Positions 51,723 through 60,800 of a DNA stretch of 64,000 nucleotides are shown in pieces. The stretch is from DATLED01 sp963750255. Its GTDB lineage: Bacteria > Actinomycetota > Acidimicrobiia > Acidimicrobiales > CADCTF01. A model generated the notes under the pieces. The model was not told the origin of the DNA and did not search any database. It saw nothing but the letters and a program-made list of their open reading frames with translations. The stretch is from NCBI GenBank assembly GCA_963750255.1, contig CAVVPZ010000009.1:124001-188000 (forward strand), in the 5' to 3' direction. The stretch's first letter is position 1. Each line of letters begins with the position of its first letter. The translations under genes were made by a program, and so were the position numbers.

Positions 51723-52148
51723 TCAGTTGACCTTCTGGTTGTCCATGGCGTGGATGCGACGGGCCATGCCGATCAGCAGCTTGTGGGCCAGGGTGGGCAC
51801 GATGTCGAGGAGGGCGCTGAACTCACGCTGGCCCAGGATCAGTGCGTCGATCTCGGTCTCGGCCACGACGGTGGCATTGCGGGGGGCGCGGTCGAGGAGC
51901 GAGAGCTCGCCGAAGGCGTCGCCGGGGCCGAGCGTGTTGATCTGCTTCTTGCCTCGCCGGACCGAAGCCTTGCCGTCGATGATGACGTAGAACTCGTAGC
52001 CGACTCGACCCTCGGTCGTCATCTCGGTACCTGCGGGGATCTTCAGGTGCTCCGAGTGCTTGGCGACCGTAGCCAGATCCTTCTTTGTGCAGGCGCTGAA
52101 CAGCGGCACCTTCGTGAGATACCCGAGAACATCGTCCCGCCGAGCCAT
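51723..52148 (-). CDS. single-domain cyclic nucleotide-binding protein
   Basis: 141 residues forming one cNMP-binding domain and nothing else (no HTH). LTKVPLFSACTKKDLATVAK, EGRVGYEFYVIIDGKASVRR and the phosphate-binding cassette GDAFGELSLLDRAPRNATVV are clear; the cassette Glu and Arg (E in FGEL, R in PRNATV) are conserved, so binding of cAMP or cGMP is likely. Actinobacteria often encode such stand-alone domains; the partner is unknown. GGAGGACC is a strong SD before ATG 52148. Confidence 0.9.
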   Translation of the reverse strand: MARRDDVLGYLTKVPLFSACTKKDLATVAKHSEHLKIPAGTEMTTEGRVGYEFYVIIDGKASVRRGKKQINTLGPGDAFGELSLLDRAPRNATVVAETEIDALILGQREFSALLDIVPTLAHKLLIGMARRIHAMDNQKVN

Positions 52149-52219
52149 GAGTGGTCCTCCCCAGTTGGATTCGAGTCGACAGTCAACATCGCCGGACGGC
52201 GGCCGTCAACGCTGCGTGG

Positions 52220-53860
52220 TCAACAGTTCACGCCCTCGGACGGACGGTAGGTCGCAAAGACCTTGTCGACCTCGGTGCGCCCGTCATCGAGGAAGGTTCT
52301 CGTGCGCTCGGTCGTGACCCGGGTGCAGTTCCCTCGCTTGCCCTCGGACTGGCCGGTCTGGCGGGAGTCGGCGAAGCGGGTCGAGTACAGGGTGACCGTG
52401 ATCGACTTGTCGGTGTAGGTCGGCCAGAGCAGGACTCCCCACTTCGAGTTGTTCTCGATCTGGAGATCGGGGGCCGGGAAGCTGAGCGTTGCCTCCCTCC
52501 CGTAGGGATAGCGACTGATGTAAATGCTGTGGCTCTGATATTCGCCGAAGTCGAGCCCGGCTTCGAAGGCGGCGTTGAACAGGGTCGTGGCGAACTGGGA
52601 AATGCCGCCTCCCACGTCCTCGGTGAACTTCCCGTCCTCGATGACACCGGCGGACACGAACCCCTTTTCGGTCGTGCGCTTGCCGATCGTGTCGTTGACC
52701 GAGAACGTCGTGCCCGGCCTGATCAGTGTGCCCCGCAACAGGTCGGCGATCCGATGAATGTTGGCGACCCGAGGTTGGCCGGCTGCGTGCTTCGTGGTGA
52801 ACGAACCGATGGGTTCCTTCACCCCCAACTTGATGGCGTCCTCGGCCGAGAGTTTCGGCGGCCGGGCCGTCAGCGGGAGGTCGGGCGGCGCCCCCTTCAG
52901 ATCCTCGAACGCCTGGCGTTGGACGAGGGCGACGGCCTCGGGAGCGCAGCACGCGGTACCCGGTCGGCCCGGGATGATCTTGACGCCGCCGCCCTCCACA
53001 CTGAACGACGTCTCGACCGCCGGTTCGCCGGCCTTGGACAACAGCTTGCTCAGGTCATCGATCGTCGGGCCCGGGTCGAGGGCTGGTTGGAGCTTGCTGT
53101 CGACCACCCGTCCGATCACCCACGAACGGAGCATCGACACCGGGACCGTCGCCTGTGTCGTGCCGGTGCGGACATCGATGGTGGACGAGAGGCGGGCCTG
53201 CATCTGGGCGGCGAGGAGTTCGGCGTTCGACACGGGAATGCGGGGCGGGATCGCACCCCGGTCGACGTTGACCACGATGTTGTCGCCCGCCGTCGCTGCC
53301 GAGGGCAGACGCTGAAGCACTTCGGCCGGGTCGATTCCCCGCCCCGGTTTGCCGGCCACGCCCCGGATGGCACCGTTGGTGAAGGCGATCGATGGCTCCA
53401 CGGGCGCCGTTCGGGGCCCGGGATCGCGGTCGGCCACAGTCCGGTACACCGCGTCCTCATCGACTTTGGCCTGCACGGGGGCTCGACGGTCAGCGGTGAA
53501 CGAGCCGGCCCACGTCGTGAACCGCTCCCACAATCCGCCGGTGCGGCCCACCTCGAGCGCGGCCCGGACCGTGGCGTCACCGTCGACGGCGAGACCGATC
53601 TCGCGGGCAGGCACCGAGAAACCGCCGTCGGGGGCGCGGACCTCGACCTGGCGGGTGGGGATCTCGTCGGCGACCTCGGCGACGACGGGACGCAGCGCGG
53701 CTCGGCTCAGTCCGCCCACCGTGTGGCCGCCGAGCGTCGTCCGCCGGAGTACCCGTCCGTCGTGAGCCGACGCGTCGATCGCCCAAATGGCGACGATGGC
53801 GACGGCCACGCCGACCATCGCCACGAGCGCGACGAGGACGCGCTTGAGCCACCGGGTCAT
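52220..53860 (-). CDS. VanW family protein with peptidoglycan-binding-like (DUF4012/YoaR-type) region
   Basis: 546 residues. A single N-terminal TM helix (VLVALVAMVGVAVAIVAIWA) anchors a long extracytoplasmic part. The middle contains repeated ~100-aa PG_binding_4-like segments (VDGDATVRAALEVGRTGGLW, GKPGRGIDPAEVLQRLPSA). The C-terminal VanW domain spans about residues 375-510: KHAAGQPRVANIHRIADLL, RPGTTFSVNDTIGKRTTEKG, VGGGISQFATTLFNAAFEAG and HSIYISRYPYGREAT. VanW proteins are of uncertain function; homologues are linked to cell-wall or glycopeptide resistance clusters. I chose ATG 53860 (MTRWLKRVLV). Confidence 0.88.
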   Translation of the reverse strand: MTRWLKRVLVALVAMVGVAVAIVAIWAIDASAHDGRVLRRTTLGGHTVGGLSRAALRPVVAEVADEIPTRQVEVRAPDGGFSVPAREIGLAVDGDATVRAALEVGRTGGLWERFTTWAGSFTADRRAPVQAKVDEDAVYRTVADRDPGPRTAPVEPSIAFTNGAIRGVAGKPGRGIDPAEVLQRLPSAATAGDNIVVNVDRGAIPPRIPVSNAELLAAQMQARLSSTIDVRTGTTQATVPVSMLRSWVIGRVVDSKLQPALDPGPTIDDLSKLLSKAGEPAVETSFSVEGGGVKIIPGRPGTACCAPEAVALVQRQAFEDLKGAPPDLPLTARPPKLSAEDAIKLGVKEPIGSFTTKHAAGQPRVANIHRIADLLRGTLIRPGTTFSVNDTIGKRTTEKGFVSAGVIEDGKFTEDVGGGISQFATTLFNAAFEAGLDFGEYQSHSIYISRYPYGREATLSFPAPDLQIENNSKWGVLLWPTYTDKSITVTLYSTRFADSRQTGQSEGKRGNCTRVTTERTRTFLDDGRTEVDKVFATYRPSEGVNC

Positions 53861-53949
53861 GTCGCGACGATGGCACAGCACCGGTGGGTTCTGGTTGCAA
53901 CCCGTGTTCAGGAGCCGGGTTCGGGGGACGCGGCTTAGTATCCGGCTCC

Positions 53950-54927
53950 ATGAAGACCCGGCTGACCGACATCCTGGAAGTCGAGCACCCCGTGATGCTC
54001 GCCGGCATGGGGGGCGTGTCGTATTCGGCCCTCGTGGCGGCGGTGTCCGACGCCGGCGGCTTCGGCTGTCTGGGCGCCTCGACCATGCAGGCCGACGAGA
54101 TGGTGTCGGAGATGGAGGCAGTCAAGAAGGCGACCGACAAGCCCTTCGGCGTCGACCTCCTCACCGCTGCCGCTCGCGACATGGAGGCGCAGGTCCGCCA
54201 GATCATCGAGCACGGCGGGCGCGTGTTCGTGGCCGGTCTCGGCGTGCCCCGCGACGTCATCAAGCTCTGCCACGACAACAACGTGCTCGTCGTCAACATG
54301 TGCGGCAAAGTGCGCCACGCCATCAACGCCGTCGAGGCCGGATGCGATCTCGTGGTGGCTCAGGGCACTGAGGCGGGCGGCCACACCGGTCAGGTTGCGA
54401 CGATGCCGCTCGTGCCCCAGATCGTCGACGCCGTCGGTGATCGGGTCCCGGTCGTAGCTGCAGGCGGAATTTTCGATGGGCGCGGTCTCGCCGCCGCGCT
54501 CGCCCTCGGCGCTGACGGCGTGTGGGTCGGCACCCGGTTCATCGCCACCCCCGAGGCCCGCGCCGTCGTCGGCTACAAGGACACCCTCGTTCGCCTGCAC
54601 GAGGACGAGACCGTCGTCTCCCGGGCCTATACCGGCAAGACCTGCCGTGTCGTACGTACGCCCTACACCCAGTACTTCGAGGAGCATCCCGACGAGCTGC
54701 AGGCGTTCCCGATGCAGGCCGGTCGAGCCATGCGCGACGGGGTCTTCCACCTCGGCGCCGACGAGACGGCCGACGTCGACACCGAGCGGGAATTCATGCC
54801 GGCCGGCCAAGGCGTCGGTGCCATCCACGACCTCGTGCCGGCGGCCGAGTTGGTGCGGCGCTTCGTGGCCGAAGCCGAGCAGGCCATGGCCAAGACCAGC
54901 AGCTACCTCACGGCCGGCGCGAGCTGA
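53950..54927 (+). CDS. nitronate monooxygenase-like FMN protein
   Basis: 325 residues of the NPD/2-nitropropane dioxygenase TIM-barrel family. MKTRLTDILEVEHPVMLAGM, VAAVSDAGGFGCLGASTMQA, GCDLVVAQGTEAGGHTGQV and PVVAAGGIFDGRGLAAALAL with GADGVWVGTRF give the FMN phosphate-binding region. Members oxidise nitronates or act as flavin enoyl reductases; some actinobacterial forms are steroid-pathway associated. TAGTAT (53936-53941) is 8 nt before ATG 53950. Convergent with the small zinc-type gene, 1 nt apart. Confidence 0.9.
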   Translation: MKTRLTDILEVEHPVMLAGMGGVSYSALVAAVSDAGGFGCLGASTMQADEMVSEMEAVKKATDKPFGVDLLTAAARDMEAQVRQIIEHGGRVFVAGLGVPRDVIKLCHDNNVLVVNMCGKVRHAINAVEAGCDLVVAQGTEAGGHTGQVATMPLVPQIVDAVGDRVPVVAAGGIFDGRGLAAALALGADGVWVGTRFIATPEARAVVGYKDTLVRLHEDETVVSRAYTGKTCRVVRTPYTQYFEEHPDELQAFPMQAGRAMRDGVFHLGADETADVDTEREFMPAGQGVGAIHDLVPAAELVRRFVAEAEQAMAKTSSYLTAGAS

Positions 54928-54928
54928 G

Positions 54929-55156
54929 TCAGCCGCGACCTTCGGGGATGGCCGCCGGCCCGTACGGCTCGTCGGCTTCTCCGTAGCAATCGGCGTGGTA
55001 GTGCTCGACCCGCTTCCACACGCCATCTTCGTAGACGTTGGCGATCACCTGCTTGAGCTGGGCCCGGGCCATGAACTTCACCTGGGCGCCGCAGTGTGCG
55101 CACATGGCCGAGTTGCCGGCCTCGACCGTTCGTACGACAGCTCGGCTCTTGTTCAT
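54929..55156 (-). CDS. small cysteine/histidine protein (possible zinc ribbon)
   Basis: 75 residues. MNKSRAVVRTVEAGNSAMCA leads to CAHCGAQVKFMARAQ and HYHADCYGEADEPYGPAAIP, so one CxxC pair plus C/H residues could bind zinc. Similar small proteins appear across actinobacteria as conserved hypotheticals. ATG 55156 follows an AAAGG segment at SD distance. Longer in-frame starts would place low-complexity Arg-rich sequence before it. Function unknown, possibly nucleic acid binding. Confidence 0.7.
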   Translation of the reverse strand: MNKSRAVVRTVEAGNSAMCAHCGAQVKFMARAQLKQVIANVYEDGVWKRVEHYHADCYGEADEPYGPAAIPEGRG

Positions 55157-55327
55157 CGTCGTCGCCTTTGCCACATGGAGATCATCGGCATCTGAGGCCC
55201 GAAATGAAGGGTTCGGGGCACCTTTGCGCACGTGCCCGAGTTGACGGCCCGACTGAACGGTGTGAAAGTGCAGGCGGCGCCGGGTGCGTCGGGTGCGTCC
55301 GCCGTGCACCTGACCCCGGCGCCACTT

Positions 55328-55651
55328 TCATGCGCCCGTCCGGCCGAACCGCACGGCCAACCCGACGAGTTGCCGCACCTGACGCTCGTCGCTGCCGCCG
55401 TCGACCAGCGACTGGATCTCGTTCTCGAGGGCTTGCCCGAGCACGTCGTGGGTCGGTGGCGGATCCGCAGCCGGGTCGCCGGTGTCGTGCGAGACGGCTG
55501 TGGCGACGATGAGGCACAACACGGCCACGGCGGTCATGAGCCCGGCGGTGAGGGCTGCACCGTTGTTGTCGGCGATCGAGCTGACGATCATCCCGGCGAT
55601 GCCAGCCACGCACACCGTGATGACAACTCGACGAACGGCGCGAGGTGACAC
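55328..55651 (-). CDS. small two-helix membrane protein
   Basis: 107 residues: two TM helices (VVITVCVAGIAGMIVSSIAD and ALTAGLMTAVAVLCLIVATA), a Pro/Asp-rich linker, and a cytoplasmic amphipathic C-terminus ALENEIQSLVDGGSDERQVR continuing VGLAVRFGRTG. Short-coiled-coil-like tail suggests an accessory membrane protein. GTG 55651 is the likely start, 12 nt from the EttA stop on the same strand. No family recognised. Confidence 0.65.
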   Translation of the reverse strand: MSPRAVRRVVITVCVAGIAGMIVSSIADNNGAALTAGLMTAVAVLCLIVATAVSHDTGDPAADPPPTHDVLGQALENEIQSLVDGGSDERQVRQLVGLAVRFGRTGA

Positions 55652-55663
55652 GTCGGGAAGGAC

Positions 55664-57343
55664 CTAGCTCCGGACCAGGGGCTTGTACTTCACGCGGTGG
55701 GGTTGGTCGGCGTCGGCGCCCAATCGCTTCTTCTTGTCGGCCTCGTAGTCACTGAAGTTGCCCGGGTACCAAAAGACGCTGGAGTCGCCCTCGAAGGCCA
55801 GCACGTGCGTCGCCACCCGGTCGAGGAACCACCGGTCGTGGCTGATCACCACTGCGCATCCGGCGAAGCCGAGCAGCGCGTCCTCGAGGGCGCGGAGCGT
55901 GTCGACGTCGAGGTCGTTGGTCGGTTCGTCGAGGAGCAAGACGTTGCCACCGGCGATGAGAGTCTTCGCCAAGTGCAGCCGGTTGCGCTCTCCGCCGGAC
56001 AGGTTGCCCACCGTCTTCTGCTGGTCGGTGCCCTTGAAGTTGAAGCTTGATACGTAGGCCCTCCCGTGGACGTCGCGGCCGCCGACGACGAGGTTGTCGA
56101 TCCCGCCTGTGATCTCCTCGTACACGGTGGCGTCGGGGTTGAGGCTGGCCCGGCTCTGATCGACGTACGCGATCTGTACCGTCTGGCCGATCTTGAGGTT
56201 GCCTTCGTCAGGTGTCTCTTGGCCCGTGATCATCCGGAACAAGGTCGTCTTGCCGGCACCGTTGGGTCCGACGACCCCGACGATGCCGCCGGGGGGGAGG
56301 ACGAAGGTCAGGTCGTCGATGAGGAGCCGGTCGCCGAATCCCTTGGACACGCCCTCGGCTTCGATGACGACGTCGCCGAGGCGGGGTCCGGGCGGAATGA
56401 AGATCTCGAGCTTCTCGGCTCGGTCCTTGCCCGACTGGGCCTCGGCCAACAACGCCTCGTAGCTCGAGAGCCTCGCCTTGCCCTTGGACTGGCGGGCCTT
56501 GGGCGACATCCGGATCCACTCGAGCTCGCGGCTCAGGGTCTCTTCGCGCTTGCGGTCGCGACGTTCCTTCTGCTCGAGACGGACCTGCTTCTGTTCGAGC
56601 CAGCCTGAGTAGTTGCCCTTGTACGGGATGCCCTCGCCGCGGTCGAGTTCGAGGATCCACTCGGCCGCGTTGTCGAGGAAGTATCGATCGTGGGTGATGG
56701 CGACGACCGTGCCGCTGTAATCCTGGAGAAAGCGCTCGAGCCACGCCACTGACTCAGCGTCGAGGTGGTTGGTCGGCTCGTCGAGGAGGAGCAGATCGGG
56801 ATGTTGCAGGAGGAGCCGGCACAACGCGACGCGGCGCCGTTCGCCACCCGAAAGCGGGCCGATCTCGGCCTCGGCGGGTGGCAGCCGGAGCGCGTCCATG
56901 GCGATTTCGATCTTTCGGTCGATCTCCCAGGCACCCGTTGCCTCCAGGCTCGCCTCGAGGGCCGCCTGCTGTTCGCCGAGCTTGTCGTAGTCAGCGTCGG
57001 GATCGGCCCACTTGGCCATCAACGCGTCGTAGTCAGCGAGGTGTTGCTTGATCTCGGCCACACCGTCTTCCACGTTGCCGAGCACCGTCTTGGTCTCGTC
57101 GAGTTCGGGCTCCTGGGCGAGGTAGCCGACGGTGAAGCCCGGCGTCAGACGAGCTTCACCCGTGTAGCCGTCGTCGACGCCGGCCATGATCTTGAGGAGG
57201 CTTGATTTTCCCGAGCCGTTGGCGCCGATCACGCCGATCTTGGCGCCTGGATACATCGAGATGTTGATGCCCTTCAGGACCTCGCGGTCGGGCGGGTAGA
57301 ACCGCTGGAGGTCCCGCATCGTGTAGATGAACTGCGCCGTCAT
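55664..57343 (-). CDS. ettA: energy-dependent translational throttle protein EttA (ABC-F)
   Basis: 559 residues with two ABC domains. The Walker A motifs are GANGSGKSSLLK and GPNGAGKTTLFR, and the signatures are LSGGERRRVALCRLLL and LSGGERNRLHLAKTL. Walker B (DLLLLDEPTNHLD and NVLLLDEPTNDLD) and the ABC-F linker EWIRMSPKARQSKGKARLSS are present. The arm insertion after the first Walker A (about residues 95-140, ALMAKWADPDADYDKLGEQQ) and overall length match EttA. It binds the ribosomal E site and gates the first elongation steps according to ATP/ADP. ATG 57343 is 7 nt after TAGCGT (complement of 57351-57356). Confidence 0.95.
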   Translation of the reverse strand: MTAQFIYTMRDLQRFYPPDREVLKGINISMYPGAKIGVIGANGSGKSSLLKIMAGVDDGYTGEARLTPGFTVGYLAQEPELDETKTVLGNVEDGVAEIKQHLADYDALMAKWADPDADYDKLGEQQAALEASLEATGAWEIDRKIEIAMDALRLPPAEAEIGPLSGGERRRVALCRLLLQHPDLLLLDEPTNHLDAESVAWLERFLQDYSGTVVAITHDRYFLDNAAEWILELDRGEGIPYKGNYSGWLEQKQVRLEQKERRDRKREETLSRELEWIRMSPKARQSKGKARLSSYEALLAEAQSGKDRAEKLEIFIPPGPRLGDVVIEAEGVSKGFGDRLLIDDLTFVLPPGGIVGVVGPNGAGKTTLFRMITGQETPDEGNLKIGQTVQIAYVDQSRASLNPDATVYEEITGGIDNLVVGGRDVHGRAYVSSFNFKGTDQQKTVGNLSGGERNRLHLAKTLIAGGNVLLLDEPTNDLDVDTLRALEDALLGFAGCAVVISHDRWFLDRVATHVLAFEGDSSVFWYPGNFSDYEADKKKRLGADADQPHRVKYKPLVRS

Positions 57344-57400
57344 GCCCCCGACGCTAATGGGGATGTCTGGACGGGGCGACCAGAGCCAGCCGCGGCGAGG

Positions 57401-57799
57401 TCACGCGGGGTGAGCCTGGGGCTTCACCTTCTGGTCGCCGGCAAAGTCGCCACGCAGGATCCGAACGGCCAACTGCCCGTTGGCCAGCGTCGCCTCGAGG
57501 CCGCTGCCGTAGCCTTCGGGAACGTCGACTTCTCGCTCGTAACCGCCGTACTCCCATTCATGGACGAGGTAGTCGCGCTGGCCCGCGCTTCGCAGACTGG
57601 CCCAGAACCGGAGTTTGCCCTCGCGGAGTTCGACCGAGACGTCCTCGGCGGTCACGGCGGGGAGCGGGGCAACGACGACCAGCGCCGCCGGTGTCTCGTA
57701 CACGTTGACCGACACCCACTGGGGTTGCATGGTGGCCTCGGTGGAGGCGGTCGACTCCTTGACCTTGGCTTGTGTTCTTTCCTCGGCGGTGGTGTCCAT
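57401..57799 (-). CDS. Hsp20/alpha-crystallin-like small heat shock protein
   Basis: 132 residues. The crystallin domain spans ~25-115: SVNVYETPAALVVVAPLPAV, AEDVSVELREGKLRFWASL, YLVHEWEYGGYEREVDVPEG and LEATLANGQLAVRILRG. The final I-x-I-like motif is VRIL. The short N-terminal region is Thr/Glu-rich (DTTAEERTQAKVKESTASTE). Small Hsps bind unfolded proteins without ATP. It is divergent from kgd; no HAIR or ROSE-type element was identified in the 62-nt gap. Confidence 0.85.
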   Translation of the reverse strand: MDTTAEERTQAKVKESTASTEATMQPQWVSVNVYETPAALVVVAPLPAVTAEDVSVELREGKLRFWASLRSAGQRDYLVHEWEYGGYEREVDVPEGYGSGLEATLANGQLAVRILRGDFAGDQKVKPQAHPA

Positions 57800-57861
57800 G
57801 CTCTGGTGTGTACCCAGACCGTCGATCTGGGAAAATTCCAGGCGCCGATAGGCTGGCCGTG

Positions 57862-60800
57862 ATGCCTGACGAACCGCCGTCGACGTTCGGACCCAACGCC
57901 TGGCTGGTCGACGAGATGTACGACCAATACCTCGTCGATCCCACCTCCGTGAGCGAGTCGTGGCGGGAGTTCTTCGCCGACTACAAGCAAGAGGCAGCCG
58001 CGCCCGCCCTCAACAACGAGGGCACGAACGGTGTCGCGTCGACGCCGGCTACAGCAGCCAAGAGCGTCGCTCCGACGGCCGCCCCTGCTCCGGTGGCGGC
58101 GACCTCGACCTCGACCTCGGCCCCGGCTCCGAGTTCGAGCGGCGCTCCCAAGGCCGAGGAGGCGCCGGCGCCCGGCGATCCGATCCGTGGCGCGGCGGCG
58201 GCGATCGTGAAGAACATGGCCGCCAGCCTCGGTGTGCCCACGGCCACCAGCGTCCGTCCGGTTCCGGCCAAGCTCCTCGAGGTCAACCGGCGGATCGCCA
58301 ACAACCATCTGCAACGCACGCGCGGCGGCAAGCTCAGTTTCACCCACCTCATCGGGTACGCCGTGGTGCAGGCCCTCAAGTCGGTGCCCAACCTCAACAA
58401 CACCTTCGTCGAGCGCGACGGCAAACCCTTCCTGGTGCGCAACGAGCACGTCGGTCTCGGCCTGGCCGTCGATGTCCCCAAGAGCGACGGCAGCCGCACG
58501 CTGATGGTTCCGGTGATCAAGAACGCCGACACCATGGACTTCCGTCAGTTCTGGGATGCCTACGAGGAGCTGATCCGCAAGGTCAAGACCAACAAGATCA
58601 CCGTCGACGACTTCAGCGGGGCCACCGTGAGCCTCACCAACCCGGGGACGATCGGCACCGTGAGCAGCGTCCCCCGACTCATGCCGGGCCAGGGCGCCAT
58701 CATCGGCGTCGGTGCCCTCGACTTCCCGGTCGAGTACAGCGGCGCCGACCCTTCGACGCTGGCCGAGTTGGGCATGAGCAAGGTCCTCACGATCACGTCG
58801 ACCTACGACCACCGGATCGTCCAAGGCGCCGAGTCCGGCCTCTTCCTCCAGAAGGTCCATCAACTCCTGACGGGGGAGGACGGCTTCTACGAGCACGTCT
58901 TCAGCTCGCTCGGAGTTCCCTACGAGGCGGTCGCCTGGCGCCAGGACATCAACCCCGAGAACAGCGAGCGGGTGCGCCTCCAGAAGCAGGTGCACGTGCA
59001 GACCCTCATCAACATGTACCGGGTGCGGGGCCACCTCATCGCCGATCTCGATCCGCTCCAGGCCGCACCGCCACGGATGCACGCCGAACTCGACCCTGCG
59101 ACGTACGGCCTCACCATCTGGGACCTCGACCGCGAGTTCTACGCCGACGGTCTCGCCGGCCACGACTACCTCGCCCTCGGCGACATCCTGGGTCTCCTCC
59201 GCGACGCGTACTGCCGCACCATCGGCGTGGAGTACATGCACATCCAGGAGGTGGAACAGAAGCAGTGGGTGCAGGAACAGGTCGAAGGCGTCTCGGGCGT
59301 GTTGCCGACCGAGGAGCAGTTGCACATCCTCACCCGGCTCAACGCAGCCGAGGCGTTCGAGCGGTTCCTCAACACGAAGTACATCGGGGCCAAGCGGTTC
59401 GGGATCGAGGGCGCCGAGTCGGCCATCGTCATCTGCGACATCGTGCTCGACGAAGCGGCCAAGGCGGGCATGGCCGAGGCTGTCATGGGCATGTCGCACC
59501 GCGGTCGGCTCAACGTGCTCGCCAACATCGTCGGCAAGTCGTACCGGGAGATCTTCCGGGACTTCGAAGGTGATCTCGATCCCTCCACGGTGCAGGGTTC
59601 GGGTGACGTCAAGTATCACAAGGGGTACTCGGGCAAGTTCGTCGGACTCTCCGGCCGGGACATTCCCGTCACGCTGGCGGCCAACCCCAGCCATCTCGAG
59701 GCCGTCGACCCCGTCGTCGAAGGCATCACCCGGGCCCGCCAGGATCACCTCGACCAGGGAACGGCGTATCCGGTGCTGCCGTTCCTCCTCCACGGCGACG
59801 CTGCCTTCGCCGGACAAGGCGTGGTGGGGGAGACGCTCAACCTCTCCCAGTTGCGGGGCTACCGCACGGGCGGAACCATTCACCTCGTCATCAACAACCA
59901 GGTCGGCTTCACCACCAACCCCGACGAGGCCAGGTCGTCGGTGTACGCCACCGACGTCGCCAAGATGGTCCAGGCGCCGATCTTCCACGTCAACGGCGAC
60001 GACCCCGAGGCATGCGCACGAGTCGCCCGTCTCGCGTTCGCGTTCCGACAGACGTTCCACAAGGACGTCGTCATCGACATGGTCTGTTACCGGAGGATGG
60101 GACACAACGAGGGCGACGATCCCCGTCTCACCCAACCCAAGATGTACGAGCGCATCGACAGCCGCCGCCCGGTCCGCAAGATCTACACCGAGGCGCTCAT
60201 CAAGCGAGGCGACATCTCCCTCGAGGACGCCGAAGCAGCGATGGAGGACTTCTCTTCTCGACTGTCGGTGGCGCTGGAGGAGACCCGCTCGACCGCACCG
60301 CCGAAGTTCGAGACGGTGCCGCCGCCCCCGGCCGAGCGTCTTCTCCCCGCGGTCGACACCTCGGTTCCCGATCGTGAACTCCTCGATCGCATTGCCACCA
60401 TCGTCACGCAGGCGCCCGAGGGCTTTCACCTCAACCCGAAGCTGACGAAGGTCTTCGAGACCCGAACCAAGCTCTACGCCGAAGGGCAGGTCGACTGGGC
60501 CCTCGGCGAGGCTTTCGCCTACGGCACGTTGTTGGCCGAGGGTCACGACGTACGCCTGGCCGGCCAGGACTCGAGTCGTGGGACGTTCGGCCACCGCAAC
60601 GCCGTGCTCGTCGACACGCAGACCGAAGAGGAGATCGTCCCGCTCAACCAACTCGGGCTCGAGCGCCAAGGTCGCTTCTTCATCTACGACTCGCTCCTGT
60701 CTGAATACGCCGCGCTCGGCTTCGAATACGGCTACTCGGTCGTGGCTGCGGACGCCCTCGTCGTGTGGGAGGCCCAGTTCGGCGACTTCGTCAACGGCGC

